DNA of 21,486 nt from Neocallimastix lanati (nom. inval.) (GCA_016946835.1 JACVTC010000154.1:380001-401486), one strand, 5' to 3'. Positions 9,054-18,074 are shown, counted from the stretch's first letter. Program-made: numbers and translations. Notes: generated by a model from the letters alone, not told the origin.

Positions 9054-10437
9054 ATTCCTTATATAAGAGAATACAAAATAAATCTCATTCTGCCAAACAA
9101 AGCAAAAATTAGGATTACTAAAATAGGAACATTATCAGGATATATCAATAATAAACCTTTTGAAATAGAAGATGTATTATATTCCAGGGAACTCAACAAG
9201 AATCTCATTTCGTATAGTATTTTAAGGAAAACAGGTTATCTAGCTGATTATATACTTATTGATGACGACATATATTTTAGACTCGCCAATAAAAACCAGA
9301 ATTTATTATGTATCGCAAAAGAAAATGATGCAAACATATGCAATATCATTGTGTCTAAAACATGGAATATAAACAAAGACCAAAATGTTTACAATCTTGA
9401 GCTAGATGACTAATCCGAAAAGATATGGCATATAAGACTATGTCATTTTTATAACAATAACTTAAGAAAATATCTTGAAGGACACAATATTAAGAAAAGT
9501 AATTGTATTGACTGTAAATCTTCAAAATTAAAAAAGGCTCCATTAAATAAATCTACCTCCCACGCTTCAAGACCTTTAGAATTAATTCACTCAGACGTAT
9601 TAGGACTCCTTAAATTATCAAGAAATAATTATAAATATGTAATTACCTTTCTGGATGATTATAGTAGGAAAAGTTGGATTTATTTGATGAAGAAGATATC
9701 TGAGGTCACAGATATTTTCACTCATTTCGTTAAAATGGTCTCCAATGAACAGAATTTAACTGTTGTTAAGATTCAATCAGATAATAGAAAAGAATATACA
9801 TCTAATAAATTTGTAACATTTTGTTCAGAAAATGGTATTCAAAGAAGACTTATTGTTCCAAGTAACCCCCAGAGTAATGGTAGAGCTGAAAAACTTAATG
9901 GTACCTTGGAGAATGCAGTGAAAGTAATGTTAAGCTAAGCAAAACTTAGTAAAAATTTTTGGGAAAATGCAATTAAAACAGCTAATTATATTTATAATAT
10001 AACTCCAAGAAGTTCTATTGACTTTAAAATCCCTGATGAACTTTATTACAAAAAACCTGTGAATATAGATAAATTAAGAGTCTTTGGTTGTAAAGCTTAC
10101 TATTATATAGATCCAAATTTAAAAGTAAACAAATTTCATTCAAACTCAAAACCAAGTATATTTTTGGGTTATGATACAAATGCAAATGGATATATTATTA
10201 TGGATTATGAAACATTAAAAACTCACGTAGTTCGAGAAGCTGTTTTTGAAGAATAAATTCCAGGAAACTTCAATTTAATAAATAAAAAACCTTATGACGA
10301 AGAATATAATCTACCTTCTTTGCATACTAACGATGATATAGATGATTATGAAGATATAAATATTGAAGATAAAGAAACATTTGATGATAATCCAAAGTCA
10401 CACATAATTATTAATCCTATATTATTTACTCAGTAAA
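9054..10437 (+). pseudogene. Element A integrase region, broken
   Basis: A single frame holds the whole region, interrupted by TAA at 9411-9413, 9936-9938, 10254-10256 and about 10434-10436. Order: KIRITKIGTLSGYINN and NKNLISYSILRKTGY (pre-integrase), then the zinc-binding HHCC part (WHIRLCH...CIDC, about 9426-9520). The catalytic core follows, with IHSDVLG (first Asp), KIQSDNRKEY (second Asp) and SNGRAEKLNGTLE (Glu). The usual Gly after the second Asp-Asn is Arg. Next come FWENAIKTANYIYN and the conserved LRVFGCKAYYYIDP...FLGYDTNANGY segment at 10074-10200. The stops fall within conserved sequence, so the gene is dead, although the three acidic residues remain. Confidence 0.85.
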
Positions 10438-11727
10438 CTTATGCCAATATAAATTATAATGAAGACCATAACTCCCACAACACCAATAATAAAAAAAAGA
10501 AAAATAGAAAAAGTTAAAAATAATGATAAAAATATGTCCAACACTAATACAACAGTTGAAAATACGAGTAATACGGATAATAAATTAAACAATACAGATA
10601 ACATAATGAATAATACCAATAATGCATTTAATAACAAACATGACACGTCGAATAATATAAACAACACGAAAAACTACACAAAAAATAATTTTGATGATAA
10701 GAGCAATAGAAAAATTTTATTTGAGAATAATAATAATTTTATTAAAGATTTAAATATTGATGAAGATAAACAAAAATATGAAAATACTATGATAGATACT
10801 TATAATGAAGATAAAATTATTAATAGTAATAATTCTAATCAGGAATACATGAAGAATAATAGAATGAAAATAACGATATAGATAAAATAAACAAAGCTGC
10901 GAACAAAAATATTCAATATTATAAAAATAAAATAAGAGAATCAAATTATAATATTTATAAATTAATGAATGGATTAAATGATGTAATCCAAAATAATAAT
11001 TATATTAAAAAATTAATAACATACCTTTCAGTGTACAAGAGGTAAACAAGAAATATAACAATAATAAATCCAATAATAACATTAAATTACTTTCCTATTA
11101 GGATAATCAAGATAATAATGTTAAAATATTGAATAAATTTCAAAATAATCCTGATAAGCATGAACCTCCAAATAATTCAAAGGTATATGATGTAAGCCCA
11201 AATCAAAATTCAAATATTAATCCTGTTAACAAAATTTCGAGTGAAGTAAGCAAAGAAATTCCTGCAGTTTTAATTGAAAACAATAATAATTCAAATGAAA
11301 ATCCTGAAAATCCTGAAATCCTGAATAATAAAGACCTAGATTTAAATAAAAATAAATCAAAAAATAAAAATAAAATTTAATTGTTAGTAAAAAATAAAAA
11401 AAATGAGGATTTAAATTTTAAAAAGAAAGAAGAAAAAGATAATAAAACTAAAGTTAAGATTTAAAAAATAAAAAATATAAAATTACAAACTCGAAAAAAA
11501 ATTATATTAATGAAAAATTTTCAATTATTAAAAAAAAATCAAAAAAATTAAATAATTTTAATAAATTTAATTTTACCAAAAATAAAGTTATCGATAATAA
11601 AGATAAAAAATAGCATACGAAAAATTTTAATGAAAAATTTGATGAAAATCTGATTAAAGCTAATACTAGCTGTAATAATAATGTCAATAATGATCAAAAA
11701 TTAATAATTAGAGTTAAAAGACCAGGT
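10438..11727 (+). pseudogene. Element A expanded Asn/Lys-rich linker
   Basis: About 1.3 kb between integrase and reverse transcriptase encodes low-complexity Asn, Asp, Lys and Thr sequence in shifting frames: 10459-10881 in one frame (NTNTTVENTSNTDNK...) and 11129-11380 in another (KDLDLNKNKSKNKNKI). AAT/AAC and AAA/GAT runs dominate. The linker is roughly twice as long as the corresponding part of element C. Expansion of AAT-type triplets could explain both the length and part of the frame changes. Confidence 0.7.
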
Positions 11728-12791
11728 ATGCCACTTGAAAACAATAAACATAAAATTCAGAAAATGGAGGAAATATCCAATATCACAAATAATAATCCAA
11801 AAAACTATTATGAAGCTATTACTTATGAAGAGAATGATAAATGGATTAAACTTATATCTACCGAGTTGCAGAATTTAAAGGAAAATAATACAATGACCAT
11901 AGTATCAGAGCTACCAGAAGAAATTAAACCATTTAGTCCTAGATGGGTATTTACGAAGAAATATGATAGAAATAATAATTTAGAAAAATACAAAGCAAGA
12001 TTAGTTGTAAAAGGATATAATCAAATTGAAGGAGTCGATTATGAATTAACTTTTTCTCCAACACTACCAGTAGAAAGTTTAAGATTAACAATAGCATTAG
12101 CTTCTTTATTTAATTGGGACATTCAACAGTTAGATGTGAAAGGTGCATATCTCAATGCCAAATTACATAATGATATTTATATGAAACTACAGGAAAGACA
12201 TGAAAATTATAATGAAGGTTTTTTGTAAATTAAATAAGGCACTATATAGATTGAAACAGGCTGGTCGAGAATGGAACCAAACAATTAGTAAATTTTTGAT
12301 CAAGAAAGGACTATATCAATTAAGAAGTGAACAATGCTTATTCGTTAAGTGGGATAATAAAAACAATGTAATATGCTTAGTAGCTTTATATGTCGATGAT
12401 ATGTTAATAACAGGTATTAAAGAAGAAATTTTTAATATTATTAATATTATTAAGAACATTTTTAAAATATCCAAGTGCGAATATATAAATCATATTTTAG
12501 GATTAAATGTTAGAAAAAATAAATTTGGATATACAATCTCTCAAGAAAACTATATTGAAAACATTTTAAAGAAATTTAATATTAAAGAAAATGAAAAAGC
12601 TTCTACTCCATGTACTGGTGATGACATCATACTAATTAATAAAACACCTTTTGATAAGACTATTTACCAGAGTGTAGTTGGTTGTTTAATACATGTATCT
12701 AACTCAACAAGGCTTGATATAGTTTTCTCTGTTAGTAAGGCATCAAGAAAAAATTCAAATCCAACAATATCAGATAGGAACAAGGTAGTCA
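11728..12791 (+). pseudogene. Element A reverse transcriptase, two frameshifts
   Basis: The first part (to about 12223) reads AITYEENDKWIKLISTELQN, SPRWVFTKKYDR, KARLVVKGYNQIEGVDYE and WDIQQLDVKGAYLNAKL, including the first catalytic Asp. The frame changes at a T6 run (12219-12224) and continues CKLNKALYRLKQAGREWN, then the active-site ALYVDDMLITG (YVDD) and ILGLNVRKNKFGY. It then passes SVVGCLIHVSNSTRLDIVF to KASRKNSNPTISD. A second frame change lies at 12785-12798, caused by a direct 7-bp duplication (GTAGTCA twice). All core motifs survive, so the damage is recent relative to element B. Confidence 0.85.
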
Positions 12792-13308
12792 GTAGTCAGC
12801 ATTCTTAAGTATTTAAATCAAACTAAGAATTATTACATTTCATACAAAAACAAAGGAGAATAAATTGATTATACAGATTCCGATTTTGCTAGAGATTTAA
12901 CAAATAACAAATCCACTTCATGAAATATTTTTTCTTAGCCTCAGGACCAAGAACAATCAGTAACAAGATCTACTGCAGAAGCAAAAAATATTGCTCTTTC
13001 TGAAGCTGTATCAAATGGTTTATGGATTAAAAATATGTTAAATGAAATGTTTAAAAAGAAATTTGTAATAAATTTAAATGGAGACAACAATGCATCTTTA
13101 TTTGCTGCTGAAAATTATGCTATTAGCAAAAAACTTAGACATTTAAGAGTTAGCTATCACTACTTTAAAGAAAATATTGAAAGAAGTAATTTTACATTAC
13201 ATTAAATCTGAAGAAAATTTTGTAGATATTTTAGCAAAAGATGTTAATAAAAATAAAATAACTAATTTTTCAAACAAAGTTTTTGATAATACTTTGTTTA
13301 GGGGGGAA
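12792..13308 (+). pseudogene. Element A RNase H and polypurine tract
   Basis: After the frame change the reading is ILKYLNQTKNYYISYKNKGE, stop, DYTDSDFARDLTNNKSTS, stop. It resumes with TRSTAEAKNIALSEAVSNGL, LNGDNNASLFAAEN, KLRHLRVSYHYFKE and, one frame later, YIKSEENFVDILAK. These match element C's RNase H segments STAESEYYSLNECALKCMW, IRIDNKAAIYNSEN, SRHISLRYHKVRE and YIKSENNLADGLTK one by one. Stops lie at about 12862, 12919 and 12934. The polypurine tract AGGGGGGAA (13300-13308) ends directly before TG. Confidence 0.85.
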
Positions 13309-13442
13309 TGTTTAAATTTTTAATTAATACTTTGTTCAATACTTTTATTTTATTATAATTTTAAATATTAAATATTAAATAGGATATTATAAATAAATAG
13401 GATATATTACAATAAGAGGTCCAAAACGCCAATTGATCTAAA

Positions 13443-13468
13443 ACAAATATGTGTAGTAACATATTTGT
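13443..13468. repeat. Perfect 10-bp inverted repeat, 6-nt loop
   Basis: ACAAATATGT (13443-13452), loop GTAGTA, ACATATTTGT (13459-13468). It lies about 135 bp into the presumed LTR of element A, so it could belong to the LTR's RNA 3'-end signals. The function is unknown. Confidence 0.6.
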
Positions 13469-13986
13469 ATATTTAATAATAATTATTAAATATTAAATTT
13501 ATATCTTTTGATAATAATTTTTATAATATATTATTAATTATTCATTATTATATTATAATTACTATTATAATATATATTAAATTACATATTATTTTATAAT
13601 ATATTATATTATATTATTTATTAATTATATATTATTATATTAAAATATAATAATATTTTTATATTTAACTTTAATAGGATTTTTATTATATTATACAATA
13701 TATTATTATGTATTATTTTATATTTATTTTTTATTTTACATATAATATACATTTATTATTTAAATATAGATATTGTATTCTTATATATATATAATTTATA
13801 TTATATGTTTAAAATATATTTCATACTATTAAATTTTATAATTTTAAAATGTAATTTCTTAATAATAACCAATTTCTAATAAATTAATTTAGAAAGGGGG
13901 TTTTTTAGTTTTTAGGAAAAGGAATAATAAATTAAATAAAGATATAACTATATTATTATAATTAAAATATAGCACATAAAAGTCCC

Positions 13987-14016
13987 GTATATCACAATTC
14001 TTTTCACGTGATATAC
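13987..14016. repeat. 9-bp inverted repeat overlapping a CACGTG palindrome
   Basis: GTATATCAC (13987-13995) and GTGATATAC (14008-14016) form a perfect 9-bp stem with a 12-nt loop. The right arm overlaps the 8-bp palindrome TCACGTGA (14004-14011), an E-box type site bound by bHLH factors in fungi. It is one of the few GC-containing spots of the spacer. Chance cannot be excluded. Confidence 0.45.
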
Positions 14017-14593
14017 ATTCTTACAATAATATATAGTTTGTATAGTTTATGATACAAATAATATAGTTTTAAAAATTTTTATAAGCCTCTTTTATATTAT
14101 TTCTATTAAGTCATGTATTTAATATAATAAATATGTACGTTCCATTGAATGTAATTTTTATGAATATAAAAATATTAAATCATGTATTATTATTAAAAAA
14201 TAGGTTTTTTAATAAAAAATAATAATAATAAAATTTTATTTTTAATAAAAGTAAATATTTATTTACGACTTTTTGTCATTTATTAATAATTAAAAACCAT
14301 TGCATTATATAAATAATATATTAATATATTATATGATGTATTATAAACTTTTTATTTATTAATTACTTTTTTAAAAAAATATTTATTATATAAATATTTT
14401 ACAAAAAGAATATATTTAAAATTATTTCTGTTAAGTATTAGCTACATTATACATTATACATTGTAATATTAATACGTCATTATAAGCCACATTATGAATA
14501 CATTAGTTATTAGATAGTTATTAAATAGTTATTATAAATCTTATTTATTATATTTTGTTAAACTGTAATATTCTTTATTATGTAATATTCATA

Positions 14594-14598
14594 TAATT
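14594..14598. repeat. Left target site duplication of element C (TAATT)
   Basis: TAATT precedes the 5' LTR and is matched by TAATT at 20788-20792 right after the 3' LTR. A 5-bp duplication is usual for copia integrases. Confidence 0.9.
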
Positions 14599-14879
14599 TG
14601 TTAGAAATTAAGTTTAATATTCCACAAATCTTAATATAATTAATTTAATAATAACTTAATTTTATTATATTTTATAGGATAAAAATAATTTAATAATAAA
14701 TGTGATTTAATATTAATATTTAATATTAGAAAATAAATAAGTGAATAGAATAAAGTTTTAAAGGATTAGGAGATAAATATAAATTTAATGAATGAAAAAT
14801 AATAAAAAATAAATAATGTTGAAAAGTGTAAAAAATTAATTAATATATATTAATAAATAAAGTGATTATTAAAACAACA
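14599..14879 (+). repeat. 5' LTR of element C (281 bp)
   Basis: It runs TGTTAGAAATTAAG...AAAACAACA, with ends TGTT/AACA. It matches 20511-20787 over its whole length apart from four extra bases (ATTAATTAATAT versus ATTAATAT) at about 14857. TATA-like and AATAAA-like strings are abundant, but in this base composition they cannot be assigned as promoter or polyadenylation signals. Confidence 0.95.
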
Positions 14880-14899
14880 GATTAAGAGTCTCAAGCGCT
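14880..14899 (+). promoter_or_regulatory. Primer binding site complementary to the tRNA-Lys(CUU) anticodon arm
   Basis: Immediately after the 5' LTR the sequence is GATTAAGAGTCTCAAGCGCT. Its reverse complement contains CTCTTAA, the anticodon loop of tRNA-Lys(CUU), preceded by a stem TGAGA and GCGC as in a D-stem 3' strand, and followed by TC, which pairs with the last two stem bases. The primer would thus be the 5' half of the tRNA ending near position 39-40, the arrangement known for Drosophila copia with initiator tRNA-Met. No TGG (acceptor-end complement) is present. The site can also fold into a small hairpin (TCAAG/CTTGA). Confidence 0.7.
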
Positions 14900-15077
14900 C
14901 TTGATTATTAGATAGTTATATATAAATTATTTATTAAATTAGTGAAGTGTTAAAATAAAAAAAAAAAAAAAAAGATATTATAAATAAATAAAAATATCAC
15001 TTAATAAAATAAAGTTAAAGTGAAGTAATTTTTTATAATATTACTAGATTGAAGTTAAGTCAAATTAACGAACTAAA
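14900..15077 (+). other. Untranslated leader of element C
   Basis: This is AT-rich sequence between the primer binding site and the gag ATG, with a 17-nt A run at 14957-14973. Packaging signals of such elements usually lie here, but none can be recognised. Confidence 0.6.
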
Positions 15078-16097
15078 ATGAACAACGAAAGGAACTCTAC
15101 AAAGGATATTTTGGATAACTCTAATTTCAAGTTATGGAAACAAGAATTCTACCTTTTGTTAAAGGGAAAGAAATTAGAGGAGTACATTTTAAAAGAAAAA
15201 ATTAAAAAAATTCCCGAAAATAAACTAAGTAAAGAACAGAAAAAGAGATTAACTTTAGTAGATGGTACCACTGACACTTACTACGAAGAAAGTGTCACAG
15301 AAGATATGACTCAGGAAGATTCGTTGGTGAAAGAATATTTAATAAATAGTATATCTAAGGAGTTGGCAGAAAAATTCGATTTTATAACATTAACTGCCTA
15401 TGAAATATACAAGTTAATATCAAGTTTGAACGTGAATGATGACAATGACTTGATAGAAGAAATTAAAAACTCATTAGAAAAAGAAAAATATACTCCAGGA
15501 AAGGATGCATCTCTATCTATTTTTATTTCGAATATGAAAACAAAGTTTAGGGAACTGAATGTCTTGAAAGCGTCACCATCAGAACAAGAGAAGATAGATT
15601 ATTTATATAATAGCATACCTGATGATCTTGCTTTAAGATCAAATGCTATCAATTTCGAAGGAAATTTTGATGAGTTCTCGGAATTACTTATCAAAACAAA
15701 TCAAAGACTTATAAAACTTACTGAAAGAAGATTAAAAAGCAGTCTCAATAATAATCAATCTAACAGTTCTGATAATTTACAAGGTGTAAATGAAGATTTA
15801 TCAAAAAATATTAATACATATCCTAATGGTGCGAAAAATAACGAAAATAACTTTGAATCAAATTTTAATAAAGTACACAAAAATAATAATCACAAATATA
15901 ATAAAAGAAATTATAATAATAAGAATTATCAATATAATCACAGAAAACAAGATAAAAGTGAGGTAGAATGCTGGAATTGTGGAAAGAAAGGCCATTATGC
16001 ATCTGAATGTAGAAATAAAAATAACAAAAATAATTATAGGAAATTCAATAATAAAGAAGTAAATAAGGGGAGGCATTACATTAAACACAGAAGTTAA
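15078..16097 (+). CDS. gag: Element C Gag (capsid/nucleocapsid)
   Basis: An intact 339-residue frame. Residues 1-225 are a helical charged copia-type capsid domain (FKLWKQEFYLLLKG near the start, then SLSIFISNMKTKFRELNVLK). A Asn/Lys-rich basic stretch follows (about 230-295), then one zinc knuckle C298-x2-C-x4-H-x4-C311 (CWNCGKKGHYASEC), and a basic tail. It would form the virus-like particle and bind the element RNA. The ATG (context CTAAAATGA) is the first one after the leader. The stop at 16095-16097 lies inside the pol frame, which is open from 16063 in the +1 frame, so Gag-Pol probably needs a translational frameshift. Confidence 0.9.
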   Translation: MNNERNSTKDILDNSNFKLWKQEFYLLLKGKKLEEYILKEKIKKIPENKLSKEQKKRLTLVDGTTDTYYEESVTEDMTQEDSLVKEYLINSISKELAEKFDFITLTAYEIYKLISSLNVNDDNDLIEEIKNSLEKEKYTPGKDASLSIFISNMKTKFRELNVLKASPSEQEKIDYLYNSIPDDLALRSNAINFEGNFDEFSELLIKTNQRLIKLTERRLKSSLNNNQSNSSDNLQGVNEDLSKNINTYPNGAKNNENNFESNFNKVHKNNNHKYNKRNYNNKNYQYNHRKQDKSEVECWNCGKKGHYASECRNKNNKNNYRKFNNKEVNKGRHYIKHRS

Positions 16098-17290
16098 GAA
16101 GGAATATAAAGACGAACATATGAACCAATTTTTTGAAGACTATAATGATTCATACTTTGAATCAAATAGTAATTCCTCAATACTTCCCTTCAATAATAAA
16201 GATTATTTTATCTATAATTTAAATATAAAAGAAAAAAGCATAAACGAAAATAATAAAACTAATGTTAAAATCTTTCCATGGACTTTGGATTCTGGTACTA
16301 CTTATCATATGACTGGTAATTTAGATCTTTTGGAAAATAAAAAATCTTTCAAGAAGAAAATTTTCTTTGCAAATGGAGATTTTATTAACTCGAAGTATAT
16401 CGGTGAATTTTGTGGATATATTAATGATAATAAAATCACATTAAAAAATGTTCTATTTGTCCCAGAATTTAAAAGAAATCTAATGTCAGTTGATTGTTTA
16501 ACTGACAATCATTTTAAAATTATATTTTTTAATAATGATAACAAGAACCACGTCTCCATTTATAATAAAAACAATAATAAAGTATGTACTGTATGTTCAA
16601 ATAATACTAAGACGTATACTATTTGGACATCAAGGGAGAAAATTACATTTCCAAGTAACAATGGGATATGTAATTACATTGCTGACACAGATAGTGAAAG
16701 TCTTTACCTGTGGCATAAACGTCTTGGCCATTTCAATATTAATCATCTCAGAAACATTCTAACGAAAATAAATACTAAGAAACAATGTGAAATATGTGCT
16801 AAGACCAAATTAAAAAATTTTCCATTCAAACATAACGACAATAGAGCCAGTGAGCCTTTCGAAAGGATACATATGGATACTGTATCTATAAATGATGAAT
16901 CTCTTTATGGCAATAAGTGTTTCTTATCTATTTTAGATGATTATTCTAGATTCGGTTGGATAATTTTTCTTAAATCAAAAAGTGAGGTGTTCAACAAATT
17001 TATTTTATGGTATAATAAAATTAAAAATACTTTCAACACTACCATCAAATTTCTACGAACGGATAATGGAACTGAATTTACCAATAATTATTTTGTAGAT
17101 TTTTGTAACAATAATGGTATTTGTCATGAATTTACCATTCCTTATTCACCTCAACAAAACGGCAGAATTGAAAGGCTCCACGGTACCTTAATTCCAAATG
17201 CTCGTGCTATTTTAGAAGAGGCTAAACTTAACCATGTTTTTTGGGAGGATGCTATTGACACTATTAATTATATTCACAATCGTATCCCTC
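16063..17290 (+). CDS. pol: Element C pol, 5' part: protease and integrase (interrupted)
   Basis: It is open in the +1 frame from 16063, with the first ATG at 16120. The aspartic protease active site is LDSGTTYHMTG (Asp-Ser-Gly at 16288-16296). The pre-integrase zinc-binding motif follows: WHKRLGH at about 16711 and CEIC at about 16787. The integrase core has Asp in HMDTV (16876), Asp in RTDNGTEF (17062) and Glu in NGRIERLHGT (17170), with the D-x35-E spacing exact. The segment ends at NRIP, where the nested insertion begins; a stop (TAA 17293-17295) comes from the insert. The protein continues at 18075. Joined, pol would be about 1216 residues. Protease processes Gag-Pol; integrase inserts the cDNA. 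Confidence 0.9.
16065..16074 (+). promoter_or_regulatory. Candidate +1 ribosomal frameshift site (gag to pol)
   Basis: In the 35-nt gag/pol overlap the gag codons are AAG GGG AGG CAT. GGG AGG C resembles the Ty1 heptamer CTT AGG C in its AGG C half, where a slow AGG codon in the A site lets the P-site tRNA slip +1. The pol frame is exactly +1 to gag. The GGGGAGGC string is the only G-rich spot near the end of gag. The mechanism is inferred; internal initiation at ATG 16120 is an alternative. Confidence 0.45.
17286..17290. repeat. Left target duplication of the nested insert (CCCTC)
   Basis: CCCTC at 17286-17290 is repeated at 18070-18074, on both sides of the TG...CA insert. A GC-rich 5-mer is very unlikely by chance in this composition. 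Confidence 0.9.
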
Positions 17291-17533
17291 TGTAAAGATA
17301 TGATCAATATCTTTAGTACATTAATTAATTTATTTTGTACATTAAATTATTTAATGTAATTCACGTTTACAAAATAATGCTAATGCATTAAATTATGTAA
17401 AATATATTAATTTATGAAATTAATTGATTTATGAAAATTAATAATAAATTTATATTTCATATAATATATAAATTTAAAAATATAAAATTAATTTTTAAAT
17501 AACCTAAAATTTAGTAATAAAATATATTAATAA

Positions 17534-17613
17534 TTTTAGTTTAGTTTAATTTTAGTTTAGTTTAATTTTAGTTTAGTTTAATTTTAGTTTAGTTTAATTT
17601 TAGTTTAGTTTAA
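17534..17613. repeat. Five perfect 16-bp tandem units in the nested insert
   Basis: The unit TTTTAGTTTAGTTTAA occurs five times without a mismatch, itself built of TTTAG and TTTAA subunits. Perfect identity implies recent expansion or homogenisation. Confidence 0.95.
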
Positions 17614-17692
17614 TAATCATAAAAATTAAATAGTAATATATAATTAATAGTATTAATAATAAAAGAATAATAAATAAATAATAAATAAGAAC

Positions 17693-17724
17693 TTATTCAA
17701 TTTGAGTCAAAACAAATTGAATAA
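17693..17724. repeat. 12-bp perfect inverted repeat in the nested insert
   Basis: TTATTCAATTTG, an 8-nt loop, then CAAATTGAATAA. It could form an RNA hairpin in a transcript of the insert. A second perfect 10-bp pair lies at 17894-17903 and 17911-17920 (GTTATTAACT/AGTTAATAAC). Confidence 0.8.
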
Positions 17725-18069
17725 AAAGCTTATTGAATTAGTTTTAGTTTTTTATAACTTTATTTAATTTTAGATTAGTTTTTGTTTATTTTATATTGAA
17801 TATATATTTAAATAAATAGAAATAGTATATTATAATATAATTAAGAAAAAATATAAATACATGTAAAATTATTCTATTAAAGAAAATGTAGTTGTTATTA
17901 ACTATTTTGCAGTTAATAACTAATAAAAAGAATTTTTATAATAAAGTGATTAATAAAAGAATTTTTTTAAAAAATAAATTTCATTTGAGTATTGTTATTG
18001 ATAGTGTTGTTTTTTTTTTTTTTTTTTTTTTTTCGTAATTGTAATCTGCTCCATAAGGAACATTTTACA

Positions 18070-18074
18070 CCCTC
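18070..18074. repeat. Right target duplication of the nested insert (CCCTC)
   Basis: This is the second copy of the 5-bp duplication, directly after the ACA end of the insert. The pol reading resumes here in frame. Confidence 0.9.

Larger units (their letters stand above)
9054..13308 (+). mobile_element. Ty1/copia retrotransposon 'A', 5'-truncated and decayed
   Basis: Colinear copia domains follow one another: the end of the protease/pre-integrase region, integrase, a very long Asn-rich linker, reverse transcriptase, RNase H, polypurine tract and the start of a 3' LTR at 13309. The left end is missing: 5' LTR, gag and the protease active site are not found, and the homology begins around 9090 beside the host fragment at 8829-9050. 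The coding part carries at least five in-frame stops and about five frame changes. It is clearly a different family from element C, although domain order and style match. Confidence 0.9.
13309..14598. other. Start of element A 3' LTR, then AT-rich spacer
   Basis: The 3' LTR of element A should start at 13309 (TGTTTAAATTTTTAA), right after its polypurine tract; its right end cannot be placed because no second copy exists here. The stretch holds a perfect 10-bp hairpin (13443-13468), a GC-containing hairpin (13987-14016) and three 11-bp units TAGTTATTARA (14504-14536). The rest, up to the target duplication of element C, is A/T-dominated with no coding block seen on either strand. Confidence 0.55.
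17291..18069. mobile_element. Nested 779-bp LTR-like insertion (solo LTR or small non-autonomous element)
   Basis: It begins TGTAAA and ends TTTACA (6-bp inverted ends, TG...CA) and is flanked by the CCCTC duplication. It has no coding capacity. Inside are a 9-bp hairpin right at the left end (17293-17315), five 16-bp units (17534-17613), a 12-bp perfect inverted repeat (17693-17724), a 10-bp perfect inverted repeat (17894-17920) and a 24-nt T run (18010-18033). The size, ends and 5-bp duplication fit a solo LTR left by recombination of a retrotransposon unrelated to the A, B and C LTRs; TGTAAA/TTTACA-like ends also occur in Ty3/gypsy LTRs. A small terminal-repeat element is less likely because no internal direct LTR pair is seen. 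Removal together with one CCCTC restores the pol frame exactly. Confidence 0.85.

Noticed and set aside
9048-9113. Extension of the 8829-9050 minus-strand frame upstream into element A
   Set aside because: It stays open for about 20 more codons, but the opposite strand there is clear copia pre-integrase coding sequence, so the extension is fortuitous.
14504-14919. A 15-bp sequence (TTATTAGATAGTTAT) shared on both sides of the 5' LTR of C
   Set aside because: With this composition, tens of 15-bp matches are expected in a window of this size, and the genuine target duplication is TAATT.
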